Assembly (NCBI RefSeq): GCF_035222485.1
Contig: NC_085924.1
Span: forward strand, 3,224,001 to 3,288,000
Length of the DNA: 64,000 nt
Source of the DNA: Podospora pseudoanserina
Taxonomy: Eukaryota; Ascomycota; Sordariomycetes; Sordariales; Podosporaceae
Direction: 5' to 3'
In this document: positions 34,011-46,075 of the stretch, piece by piece
Layout of the letters: each line of letters begins with the position of its first letter
Numbering within the stretch: position 1 is the stretch's first letter
Position numbers and translations under genes: made by a program
Notes under the pieces: model-generated
The model's input: only the letters and a program-made list of their open reading frames with translations
Databases searched by the model: none
What the model was told of the DNA's origin: nothing

Positions 34011-37000
34011 ATGGCGGATCCTGATCCACCAAAACATGAGGTATGTTATGTGTAGAATATTTTTTTGCGCGTCGTGATCAAGACCACTGACCGACCCTGT
34101 GCTTGCAGTCGGCCGGCTTGAGTCCCGCCACCAAGGAACGCGATGCGCCCAGCACCGCGACCACAACAACCGGCAATGGCGACCACAAAGCAAGCTCAAA
34201 ATTCCACCTCGATGTCGAAGACGCCCTGACGCCCGACCCGGGCACCGAGGACATGTTCATTGTCGAGAACAACAAGTTCGCCTACTCCCCCGGACATCTC
34301 GCCAAGTTCTTCAACCCAAAGAGTCTCAATGCTTTCTTTGCCGTCGGTGGTTTGGCTGGGTTGGAAAAGGGTCTGCAGACAAACCGCGAGAGCGGTTTGA
34401 GTGTCGACGAAACCTCGGTGGGCTCGTCCGTTGCCTTTGAGGAGGTCGCGCCCAAGGGCGTGCCAAAATATGGATCTCATGGCGACACTGAACCCACCGT
34501 CAAGGGCGACAATCCGGCCGCCGCTGCCGCTGCTGCCAATGCCACAACTTCAACTCACGATGCCGGTGGCGCCTTTGCAGACCGCAAGCGCATCTTCAAG
34601 GAGAACAGATTGCCAGAGAAGAAGAGCAAATCGCTGCTGCAGCTCGCCTGGATCACCTACAACGACAAGATCTTGATCTTGCTGACGGCCGCCGCCGTTG
34701 TATCGCTTGCGCTTGGTCTGTATCAGACCTTTGGTGTCACTCATGAACCGGAGCCGGTTGCACCGGGCCAGCCCCCTGCTGAGGAGGGCGCCAAGGTCGA
34801 ATGGGTCGAGGGTGTGGCCATCATGGTCGCTATCATCATTGTGGTGGTGGTTGGTACGTTGAACGATTGGCAAATGGAACGGCAATTCAACAAGCTCAAC
34901 AAGAAACACAACGATCGCACCGTCAAGGTTATTCGCTCCGGCAAGTCTGCCGAGATCTCCGTCTTTGATATTGTGGTGGGTGATGTCATGCATCTGAGTC
35001 AAGGTGACATGGTGCCGGTCGACGGCATCTTCATCAGTGGGCACGGAGTGAAATGCGACGAGTCTTCGGCTACTGGCGAATCAGATCTCTTGAAAAAGAT
35101 TTCGGGCGAGGAAGTGTACAGGATCCTCGAGGCCATCTCGAGAGGCGAAGAGGCACCACACGACATCGAGAAGCTCGACCCATTCATCATCTCCGGCAGC
35201 AAGGTCAATGAAGGCACTGGCACCTTTTTGGTCACAGCTGTCGGTGTCAATTCTTGCTACGGACGCACCATGATGTCCTTGCACACCGAGACCGAAGACA
35301 CGCCTTTGCAAAAGAAGCTCAACCGCCTGGCAGATGGCATTGCCAAGTTTGGTGGTGGTGCTGCTTTGCTCTTGTTCGTCGTTCTTTTCATCAAGTTTCT
35401 TGCCTCCCTCCCGGGCAGCCAGGATACACCTGACCAAAAGGGCCAGACCTTCCTCCGGCTCTTCATCACTGCTGTGACGGTCGTCGTCGTTGCTGTTCCC
35501 GAGGGTCTGCCACTGGCTGTCACCCTGGCGCTTGCTTTTGCCACCACCAGGATGATGCGCGACAACAACTTGGTGCGCGTCTTGAAGGCTTGTGAGACGA
35601 TGGGCAATGCGACGACAGTATGCTCCGACAAGACCGGTACTCTCACACAAAACAAGATGACAGTGGTAGCGACAACACTTGGCAAAAGTATCAGCTTTGG
35701 CGGGACCGACGCCCCTCTGGATGACGACCCTGGCATCAAGACCGAAAAGTCCGCTGCCAGCACGGTTCCCAACGTTTCGATTACCGAATTCACCCAGGGC
35801 TTGAGCAACACGGTCAAGAGGCTTCTTGTGCAGGCAAACGCTGTCAACTCGACTGCTTTTGAGGGCGAATCTGAAGGCGAGAAGACATTTGTTGGGTCCA
35901 AGACGGAAGTTGCGCTGCTTGTCCTCAGTCGGGATCACCTCGGCTCCGCCCCTGTCCAGGAGGAGCGGGCCAATTCCAACGTTGTCCAGGTTGTCCCTTT
36001 CGATTCGGCTGTCAAGTACATGGCAACCGTCGTCAAGCTCCCCGACGGCAGGTTCCGCGCATACGTCAAGGGTGCCTCCGAGATTCTGTTGGGCAAGTGC
36101 TCCAAGGTTATCGCCGATGCCAGTTCTGAGGAGCTTTCCGCCGTGGACATGACGGAAGACGACCGCGAAATGTTCGCCGAGACCATCACTTCATATGCCG
36201 GCCAAACCCTCCGCACAATTGGATCCTCGTACCGCGACTTTGAGTCCTGGCCGCCCCCGGAATTGGCTGGGCAGACGGAGCTCACAGCGGCTGAGTTCGA
36301 CAAGGTTCACAAGGACATGACGCTCCTTGCCATCTTTGGCATCAAGGACCCCCTGAGACCCACCGTCAAGAAGGCTATCGAGGACTGCAAGCGTGCTCAC
36401 GTCAAGGTTCGCATGGTCACAGGCGACAATCTGCTCACCGGTCGCGCTATCGCCAAGGAATGCGGTATTTACAATCCCAAGGAGGGCGGCATCGCCATGG
36501 AGGGCCCCGTTTTCCGTCGCAAGACCCCTGAGGAGTTGAAGGAGCTCGTACCCAAGCTCGAGGTGCTTGCCCGTTCCAGTCCTGAGGACAAGCGTATTCT
36601 GGTCAAGACGTTGAAGGATCTCGGTGAAACGGTTGCTGTCACTGGCGACGGTACCAACGATGCCCCGGCTCTCAAGATGGCTGATATCGGCTTTGCCATG
36701 GGTATCGCCGGTACTGAAGTCGCCAAGGAGGCTGCCGCTATCATCCTCATGGATGACAACTTTGCTTCCATTGTCAAGGGTATCAGCTGGGGTCGTGCGG
36801 TCAATGACGCCGTCAAGAAGTTCCTGCAGGTATGTATACTCCTCTGATGTCTCTGTTGTGTGATGAACAACGCTGACATGTTCCAAAGTTCCAACTCACG
36901 GTCAACGTCACCGCCGTGGTCGTCACCTTCGTTACAGCAGTTGCCAGCGACAAGGAGGAATCCGTCCTCAACGCTGTTCAACTTCTTTGGGTCAACCTCA

Positions 37001-37845
37001 TCATGGACACGTTTGCCGCCCTTGCCCTTGCCACTGATCCTCCCACCGATTCAATTCTCAACCGCGCTCCCGACAAGAAGACAGCCCCACTGATCAACAC
37101 TCGAATGGGTAAGATGATCATCGGTCAAGCCATCTGCCAGCTCGCCATTACGCTCGTCCTGCATTTTGCCGGTCCCACGTTGATGGGCTACGATATGACC
37201 AACCTCGATCAGCAAGAGCACATGAAGACCCTCGTGTTCAACACGTTTGTCTGGCTCCAGATCTTCAACCAGCTCAACAGCCGCCGTCTTGATAACCACA
37301 TCAACATTTTTGAAGGCATTACTCGCAACCGGTTTTACATCGTTATCAATCTGATCATGATCGGTGGCCAGGTCCTCATCATCTTCGTGGGCGGTGCCGC
37401 CTTTGGAATCCGTCCTCTCACCGGAAAGGAGTGGGGTATTTCTATTGGACTGGGTGCCATCTCCGTCCCCTGGGGTATCCTGATTCGCAAGTTCCCTGAT
37501 GCGTGGGCCGCCGCCTTGACTCCTCACATCAAGTTCCCCAAGCTCCGTCTCCGCAAGAGCAGGAAGAAGGATAACTTGGAGAAGACGTCGGAGGATGCTG
37601 AAGCGCAGAAATCAAAGGATCTCGCGACGGATAGCGAGAGCGAACGTTTTGGCCCGCCATTGAGGACGCTGACTAGTATTCGCGGCAAGCGGGCCTCGAC
37701 ACATATTCGCCGGGGTTTCAGAGAGTACATGCACGACAAGAAGACGCAAGTCAAGGACAAGGTTGCCGGAGGGAGCACCACCAATGTTGCTCCCGAGGGG
37801 GCTGCGCCAGTGAATGGCACAGGAGGGGTTGCAAAGAAGGCCTAG
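34011..37845 (+). CDS. pmc1: P-type Ca2+ ATPase, PMC1/NCA type
   Basis: Exon 1 (34011..34040) encodes only MADPDPPKHE. Exons 34109..36829 and 36889..37845 complete 1235 aa, typical for fungal PMCA-like pumps. P-type ATPase landmarks are all present: TGES (actuator), VPEGLPLAV in M4, phosphorylation motif DKTGTLTQNKM (Asp about residue 517), KGASE (nucleotide site) and TGDGTNDAPALK (hinge). Ten membrane helices are expected; the clearest are near residues 195-215, 245-265, 425-450 and 465-490 and in the last exon. The C-tail is basic and Ser/Thr-rich. The family moves cytosolic Ca2+ into the vacuole or out of the cell in exchange for protons. The symbol denotes the family; which fungal paralogue this is cannot be settled here. 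Confidence 0.94.
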
Positions 37846-40425
37846 GTGGACTACAAGTTTGGGGATGCCTCCTGAGCCAAGGGGTTTCGATAATGGCGGG
37901 GTTTTTGTGTTGCGTGCGAAAAAAAGATACGGACTCGGGATGAAGTTTTGTTTTTGGTTGACATGGGCTTAGCAGGATTTGTTGTTGGGAACACATACAT
38001 ACGGATACCCCTGGTTTTTTTTCGTTGCTTTTGCGATGTGGGTTGCCGGATGAGGGAGAGATGAATCTGGCCGCAGCTGTTTTATAGGTACTTGATGGTA
38101 GTACGGCTTCTTTTAATGACGTCGCTTTTGACGCTTCTTTTCTTGTGTAGCGCCAGCGGATTGGTATCTTTGTGGTGGGTGGGATGGGATGGGATGGGAA
38201 GGAATGAGAATATGAATATAATGAGTGAAAAGAAGTTTTACTTGGTGATGTGATGGTGGGTAGTGAGATGCCACGTCGGTGACGAAATTACTTGTGACAA
38301 TCCAAAGGTGACTCGGTGAGCTTCTACATTCAACGGCCCCGAAAAAAAACCACTTGTTTGTGGAGTTAAAATCTAGAAAACTCACAGGATAACGAAGAAG
38401 TCCGTCAAAGTTTCTACACAAACTTTTGTTGTTTTCCAGGTTATTAAGAGGTTTGATAGTGTGGTTGGGAGTGGTTATATTGCGGAAGGTTAGAAGTGCT
38501 ATTGCACAACTAATTTTGTCGCCCAGGTAGAATGTTTTGTTCCGTTTGATGGGTTTATTCTTCCTTGCTGGGATGATGTTCAAGGCGCTGGGTGTGAGAG
38601 ATTGGAATAATTTGAAAGGCCCTCGTGGAACGCTACTGAACTTGGCATCCTTTGTTGCTTGGGATAACAGCATCCCGCATACCAACACTCTAACCGTTCC
38701 TGTGCTGTTGACCTCAGTCCTATCTGGCGGTAGGATCGTACTTGATGCTACCCGCGCATGTTCTCTTCCCGCAGTCGACCGCCCTGTAGGCTGCGACCTC
38801 TTTTGTGGACCCGTCCGGGTTGGTTACGGCTGTGGTGAACTTTCCGGTGGAGCACCTGCCACGGTCAGTACTCAACACAAGTGGGTGTGGGGTGGTGGTA
38901 GTAGTTGCATGGTGACTTTTGGATACTGCTATTACTCTGGTTGGGAATGTGTTGAAGGAGGTTTGGAAGCTGATTGGAGATACGAAGGAGAGAATGAGTT
39001 TGGGTTTTGGGAGAAAGGTCTTGCTTTTTATAATTGATGGTATACGCCTGCTCAGACGTCATTAGGGTGCTGGGCTGTCTTTTTGTCCGAGGCTTTGATA
39101 AGGCGTTGATGCCCCCCGCCCCGGGCGAGGCGAGCGGCGCTTGCTGTTTGGGGAAAGGGGGATGACCATCATGTTGTTGGTGATACGGAAGCCGGGCACG
39201 GAGAAGGTGCACTTTTGTAATTCATTGGGTGAGATTGTCCTGGTGGCTGGAGTATTGAGGCTTCTGCGGTTCGGAAGAAAGAAGGAAAACTTTGAGCAGA
39301 AAGATGATCGAACCGGAAATCTCGAGCCCATTGTCGGATCCACTTCTTAGGCGTAGCATAATCTGTATAGGTGAGCCCCTTACCACTTGATCAAGCAGCC
39401 GTTGGGTGGCTTCGATGTCTGCTCCTGCCGACACTCGGCCCTTGTGCGTTGCTCGTGCCTGTTGCTCTGGGAGGGCAGGTGCGAGCGGCTCACGGTACAG
39501 CAGACGAACGAGATGTGAACTATGGACGCTGAGGCACGTGACAGCTGCCGACGAACGGAACTACGTGGGGTTTAATTTTCCATTCTCATTAGAGAGCTAG
39601 AAGTCTCAAGACATTCCGCAGAGTTGCAATTCTTACCTTCTCAGTCTTGAAGGCAGCACAATCGGCAGACAAGTCAGCAACCCCCCGGCAATTTAGCTAG
39701 GCAGATCTTTCCCCCTCCCACATGAGGAAACTCGCAAGTCCTGCCATCTAGAATCTAGAACCCCACACTACGACCCAACAACAGACGCCCCGTTCCGATA
39801 CCAAGGCTGATTGCCGAGACTCTTTTTTCACGACAGAGACTTCTGCGTTAGATGCCGAGGAGAACATGTGGTTGGGATGCTGTGTAACAAGCCACATGTG
39901 GGCTTCATTGGAGGGCGCAGGGTCTGGTAGCTCAAAAGGAGGAGATGAGTAAGCGTCTACCACACCACCCAGGTGAGGGGCTATTTATCTGTTGATGGGA
40001 AATGTGTTCGGGGCATTGAGGCCCGGAATCGGATAGATTTCCTAAGGGGGAGAGAGTTTGGTACGGGGAGAGGGAGGTCTGATAGGTCGAGCCGCGTGGG
40101 AAGGCATGTGGTTGAAGGGGTTCAGTCATGTCAGATTTTCTGTGTGGATGGAGGAGAAGGGGTGAGCTGTGAGATACTACCCATTAGTTTTGTGGCGGAC
40201 CAACAGACGGGACTATCGCTTTGTGCATGATGGCTTTTGGTTAATGTTGGTAGTAGCTACTACGTGTGACTCCAACCTCCATGTCAGATATTAACTAGCC
40301 ACCCGTGCATGGACATAAATTGGTCTTTTCATCCATCCCCTCTCTTAGCCGCCCCTCTTGTTTGCTTCCCACTTCCTTTCTTCACATCCCCTCCGCAGCA
40401 AAAGACGCCCCACCCGGTGACCATC
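37846..40425. other. Long intergenic region, no supported gene
   Basis: About 2.6 kb. It contains the ATPase 3' UTR and a GGGAT repeat (38176..38200). On the minus strand, an ATG frame at 39748..39963 (71 codons) and a frame at 39222..39434 with a good GTAAGG donor could be pieces of an undetected gene. I found no chain of exons that holds together. Confidence 0.45.
38176..38200 (+). repeat. GGGAT pentanucleotide repeat
   Basis: GGTGGGTGGGATGGGATGGG, continuing to GGGAAGGA: about three exact GGGAT units within degenerate copies. It lies in the presumed 3' region of the Ca2+ ATPase gene. Confidence 0.7.
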
Positions 40426-41806
40426 ATGAACCATCTCCTATCCCTCTCCCTCCTGGGAGTAGCAGCCCTCTCCAACCCCCTCCCCCAACCCGGACCAAAC
40501 CCCAACGACCCCAACGACCCCTTCCCCCCCCTACCCCCCGACCTCACCTTCGACGACATCGCCGAGTTCCCCACCTTCAACGGCACAGGCGCAACAATGC
40601 TCCGCTTCGGCTGCCACCAGCTCGTAATCGACCGCATCGACCCCCTCGTCAACCCCCGCGCCGTCCCCTCCCCCCACCAGCACCAAATCGTCGGCGGCGA
40701 CGCATTCGACGCGTACATGCCCCTCAAGGACATCGCCAAACGCTCCTCCTGCACCGGCTGCTCGTACAGCGACGACTTTAGCAACTACTGGACTTCCAAC
40801 TTGTACTTCAGAGCACGGAATGGTAGTTACAAACGAGTCAAACAGATTCCGAATAACCTGCAGTTTAACGATACCTTTACCACGCAGACGGATGGGGGGT
40901 TGACGGCGTATTATGTCAGTCCTGGGCAGGGGGAGCAGGGGGTGAAGGCTTTCAAGCCGGGGTTTAGGATGTTTTTTGGGGATGCGGCGTTGAGGGCGAG
41001 GCCGACGACGGGGTTCAATTTGAGCAGGCAGACTTGTTTCAGGTGTTATACTGGGCCGGGGTTTGAGGGGGATAATCTGCCTCCGTGTCAGGATCCGGCG
41101 GTGGATAGTTGGGGGTTGCCGCAGAGGAAGTGTTTTGGGATTAGGTGAGCGGTTTTGTTTTGGTGAGATGGAAGAGAAAAGTTTGCTGATGATTGTTGCT
41201 GGGACTAGGAGCAATATCCTGTTTCCAACGTGAGTCCTCTTTCCACGCCCTTTGATACTCTTGCCGGCTTCGGCGTCGGCGACTAACAAGACCAAAGCTG
41301 CTGGGACGGCGTCACACTTGACACCCCCGACCACAAATCCCACGTCGCCTACCCCCTCGAGGGACCCCAACCATTCAGCGCCTTCCGCACCGCCGAAGCC
41401 TGTCCTCCTTCTCACCCGGTCAAGATTCCTCAGGTCATGTTGGAGATCGTCTGGGACACCACCCCCTTCAACGACCCTGAGCTCTGGCCTGCCGACGGCT
41501 CTCAGCCGTTTGTCTTGTCGACTGGTGACCGCTCGGGCTACAGCCAGCATGCGGATTACGTCTTTGGGTGGAAGGGACAGGAGCTGCAAAAGGCGATGAA
41601 TGCCGGCTGTGCGGCAGCGAATTGTCCCGGGATCAAGGTGCAGAGTTTGAAGAAGGCCAACAAGTGCAAGGTGAAGCCGTTGGTGAAGGAGAAGTCCGAG
41701 GGGTGTAAGTTTTGTTTCTTAGACACTGTGTGTGATGTGACGTGGGAGCTGACAAGACTGGACGATAGGGTTGAGTGCGTTGCCTGGTGGGATTCAGGCC
41801 CAGTGA
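40426..41806 (+). CDS. Secreted DUF1996-domain protein
   Basis: Four exons, 40426..41144, 41209..41229, 41298..41704 and 41769..41806, give 394 aa. Residues 1-16 (MNHLLSLSLLGVAALS) are a signal peptide, followed by a Pro/Asn/Asp-rich linker. From about residue 55 the DUF1996 pattern is clear: MLRFGCHQLVIDRIDPLVNP, SPHQHQIVGGDAF, CTGCSYSDDFSNYW, YFRARNGSYKRV. It continues with GFRMFFGD, FPTCWDGVTLDTPDHKSHVAYP, WPADGSQPFVLSTGD, YVFGWKGQELQKAM and the terminal GWLSALPGGIQAQ. The biochemical role of DUF1996 is unknown; members are extracellular and sometimes carry WSC carbohydrate-binding domains, absent here. Exon 2 is only 21 bp but is needed to keep the FPTCWDG motif in phase. Codons turn from C-rich to G-rich near 40885. 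Confidence 0.92.
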
Positions 41807-44800
41807 GATGTAGTGGCCATCTAAGTTTATGTGACCGGGGAGAAGAAAGCTCACCCATAGTTTCAAGACTTTTGCATCACCCATTGGTGGCTGGATTGCG
41901 TGGATGTGAAGATGTGTGAATGACTGGAGCAATGCTCCCCAGTCCCAATCTTCCTCGGCCAGAGGAGGTACCTATGGAGCGGTCCCTTGCCTGGACCGAG
42001 CGCTACCATGATTGCAACCACCCCACACACACTGACATATAGACAACCATTCTACCTCCGAACGCCCACAGCTCAAGGTTACATGCCAGGATTCAACCCG
42101 CATCCGATAGCTATGCCAGGCCAGGGCTCCAAGAGCCAAACACTCAGCTGAGGAACATTCGGGTGAGTTAAAGCCCATCACTTCCCAACTCGAGGACCCT
42201 CTTTCGCTACACACACCCATTTCAAAGCCACCACGTGCATTTGCCGTGCCCTTACTCCAGACCAACCGGACTCTGCCAGCCTCGTTCTCAAGAAACTCAC
42301 GGATGCAGGGCCAAGATGGAGCTCACCCCGTAGCTATAAGCCAATTGTTACTTGTCTGATGAGGGGGCACGTAGACATATATAACTCGCCCCCGTCTTGG
42401 CACTATGAAGTCATCATGACACCCAGAATTTGATGCCTGGGCGATGGATAGGATCTCGGTTAAGATTCGGGATCGATCCACTTGATTGGTATTCAAGTAC
42501 CTGACCAAACCCCAAGGGGACTTGTTAAGATTTCCACTCGTTTTGAGATGGTGGAATGGAAGGATCATTTCCTCCGGTGTCCGAAAGCACGCGGGGGAAT
42601 CATCGTCCCATGTGGTTCCTGGATTTGATCAGTGTTTCATTTCATCGATGTTTCCACTTTTCTTGCTTTGCCCTTGAACCCTGAAGTGCGCTATCCGAAT
42701 CGCTCATGTTGAACACCACGGGAAAGGAAGGATGGGAATTCATGGAAAGCTGGTTTGTTGCATCCATCCTCCTGACTTTTGATGAGGGGGGGGTGGTGGA
42801 GGGGGGGAAATACGACGGCGAGTCGGCAATTGGCTCTCCTCACCGCTTCCCTCTTTTCGGATATCTTCCTTCCCGTCAGGCCTCACCACTGCTACCCTGT
42901 GCGTGCGGATACGGTGTTGCGAGCGAGCGAGCGAGCAAAGAATCCCCCTCCCTCGGTGGACTACAAGGCACCTATCACGGATATCTTTATGGCAGCTGGA
43001 GGGGGTGTTTTGTCAGAGGCCAGCTGATGTGCTGCAAAGGAGGGTCTTGGGTGTCATTCTCGGCTGCGCGGCTGGTGCTGGGACCAGGCTTGCTGCCTTG
43101 GGCTGGCTGGCCACACACACGGCTTCCCGTCGTTGCATCACGCACGCCCTGCTTCCACCACTGCACTGCGAGGCCCCCCTCCGAGACGCAAGCAACACTT
43201 GCACTGCAGGGCGGGCATAGCCGCTCTCGTGTCGATGTATCTTTACATACTTCGTACGGAGTATGCACCGGCGTTTATCCGGCCGATCAACTGCCCTTCT
43301 TACCCTTCGAGACCTATGCCCTGTTTTCGCTTCCGCGACTTTCTTCCATGTCAATCGCTCGTTGGTCGCGGCTGCTCAGGCCAATTACCCGATGGATGCA
43401 ATGTCATGCATTTATTACACTACACCGGTCAGCGATGATGGTGTGTGTGATGAAAGCATCCGGTACAGTGTCGAGAGTGTTGAAAAGCGCAATGCGGGTG
43501 GAGGCAACCGAGATGTAACTAATAAACGGAGTGAGCCGACAATGACGACGCCGCAGCTGCGGGCTCCGCACTGGCGTTTGGTGCGCGGCACCCACCCGGC
43601 CGCCCGGTTTTGGGGGGGAGAGGAAGGGGGACAGGCAGGTAGAGAAACCCCACCCAAAGCTTATTAACACCACTAAGTTAATTTGCTTGGGGCTAGCCAG
43701 GTACACTGCAACTACCTTAGTCAGGGGAAGGAAAGTGGGAAAACAATGCTTTTGTTTTGCGCGCAAAAATAGAAAAAAGTAACACAAATGTGAAAATATA
43801 CACTCTACATACGTGGGGGTAGCGTCGTGGCCAAGAAGAGAACAACAATGCGAAACAAACACAAACACTCCCCCAGGTGGTGCGCGCAACAATGCCCTGG
43901 GAGGGATTTGGGTGATTGAGTAATCCAAGCCTGTGTGTGATCTGCTAGTCGCCGCCGGCAGCCCACGCCGGGCCAATCCCTACTACTGCCGGGTCGGGAT
44001 TCTTCGAGCCCAGGGGGGCGGGGGACTGGCCGCCGGGGACCCGGAACCTCTCTGGAGAGGTCACGGATCGCCCGGACCGCTGTATGCGCTGCGAATTACC
44101 TCGAAACACACATTTTCTTATTTTCCTCTCACTCACCCACTTGTCACCACCAGCCCTCCATCCCTCCTCCCTCGCATACACTACCATTACACCATTCAGA
44201 CTATCCAACCGCGAACAGCCATCTTGGCCGATGCCCTGATTGATCAGATACGCTACCTCGGAACAGCCTAGTGGGCGAGTCTAGCGCGCGTAATCCCGCG
44301 GAGCAACTGGGACCATTCTGGGCTGCAGCAGTGCAGCAGAGCTCACCCGGCCCCCCTGAGGTGTGCTGCTCGCTGCCGCTGCCGCTGCCTGTGTGTGCTG
44401 AGGCACCACCCCAACGGCAACCGGGATGGCTCCGCGGTCCAATGGCGGAGGACGGAACCTGGAGGTGTCGGCTCGTTCGGTGAGGAGTCCGCCCTTTTTT
44501 CTTTTCTTCGATTCCCAACTCCCAGCGGTTGTCGGTGGAAGGGTGGCTTGGGGCCAGACCAGAACAAGGCAGGGGCCGACCACTGAGAACTGACAGTCAC
44601 ATCTCAGATTTCTTCCTTCAGAGGGGCAGCACCAACAGCGATGGATGACCTGCACAGTTCCCCACCATTGGTTGGTTGTGTTAGCCAGCTGGGGTTCCAC
44701 TCTGATGCCACTGTTCCTGGGACTCCCCCCGGCGTATGCAGGGCTACGAACATGGCGTGTGCACACGGGGAACTGACCCAGGTCTCCCGGGGCTTGGTCA

Positions 44801-46075
44801 CACGACGGCCCGATGTCCTCTTTTGGTGGCCCTCTCACGTCTCTGCTGCCTCTGTCGCCTCTGGAGCAAATTCCGAACCCCCTGACAGACACTACAGCAT
44901 ACAGCACGGCACTAGACACCTCTTGGGCTCCATTTCTCGCTCGAGGTCCTTGCTTCTGTTCAGATTCACTGATCCGATTTTCTCTCTTGTTCACGAGCAC
45001 CGAGCACCAGGCGGCCCCTGCGTGTCATATTTAGGTGGGTGAATGGTTGATGGAGGGGGAGGGGTGTGCACAAGAACGAACCCACTGCCCTGGCTCGCCC
45101 CCCTCCCCCGCTGACGGATTGCTTGGGCTGAGCCGGGACAAGGGTTGCAGAGAGGCGCAACGAGAAAATTGAACAAAATGGGCTCAGGGACCCAGGTCAT
45201 CAAATTCGCTGATCTGCTCTGCTTGCCGTCCGTCTCTCGCCCGGTAAGTCTTAAATACCACGGGGCGGAGCCAATTCCGTCATGAGTGTGTCTCTCGTCT
45301 GCTATCAAGAAGAACTCGCCAACTTTCATACCGAGCCGTGCCGGTGTTGTCGTTGTTGCTGTTGTCGGCCATGGCGATGAACCACGACCATGACCAGCAT
45401 CGCATCAACCCTCCTCACCACCTGTGCACCGAATCAACACGTCCCGGCCCCGTACCGTCCAGCAACACATCCAACTCCTCCAGCACCACCGCCACAACCA
45501 CCACTGCAGCTGGAACCAACCCAACACGCACACGCTTCCATAAAAGACTTTAATCCGAGAAAAGCTGCCACACCACACCTGAGACAACCGAATTGCTTTT
45601 TTCCCTCTCTGCTCCCACTCACTGGCTTTGGAGTGTCCGGGGAAGCCCTCCACGTCATCCGCCGGGCCGGCCCCCTTCCCCTCCCCTCCCTTGGGTTGCT
45701 CCTCGGGATCTGGATCAGGAACTTGAGACTCCTCGCATCTTCTTCATCGAAGCCGGTGAAAGAGTAATTGAAGCCGGCCACCTGGCAGCAATCACCTGCC
45801 TAGATAGCATAGAGCCTCTTTGTCCACGGACTCCCGATACCGTCAGCCGGCCTCTCTGTCTGCAGTATCCCCGAGTATAAGATCCCGGCCACTTGGCACC
45901 TTTGCACACTCACCCCCTCCCGCAACAACAACCACCAGCCTACCATTTCATGATCCCCTACTCTGGTCATATCGAGGAAAAGACCTCGCTCCGTTGGCGA
46001 CAACAGTTTCGATACACCAGCAACCCTTACGCGGCTTCTCGGTCCGATATCTCACCCAACAACACCGACGCAGCC
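41807..46075. other. 4.3-kb region without a supported gene
   Basis: The largest gap in the window. Overlapping open frames occur on both strands (up to 270 codons at 42706..43518) because the DNA is GC-rich, but none shows a domain or coherent composition. An imperfect 20-bp palindrome CATACTTCGTACGGAGTATG lies at 43246..43265. The last kilobase has CAAC- and CCTCC-rich tracts and is probably promoter and 5' leader of the acetyltransferase. In-phase ATG 45950 could extend that protein by 42 residues. Confidence 0.5.

Noticed and set aside
42706-43518. 270-codon ORF in the large gap
   Set aside because: Composition resembles translated GC-rich non-coding DNA; several equally long frames overlap it.
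44281-45000. 239-codon minus-strand ORF
   Set aside because: Patchy Pro/Ala/Arg-rich sequence without motifs; does not look like a real protein.
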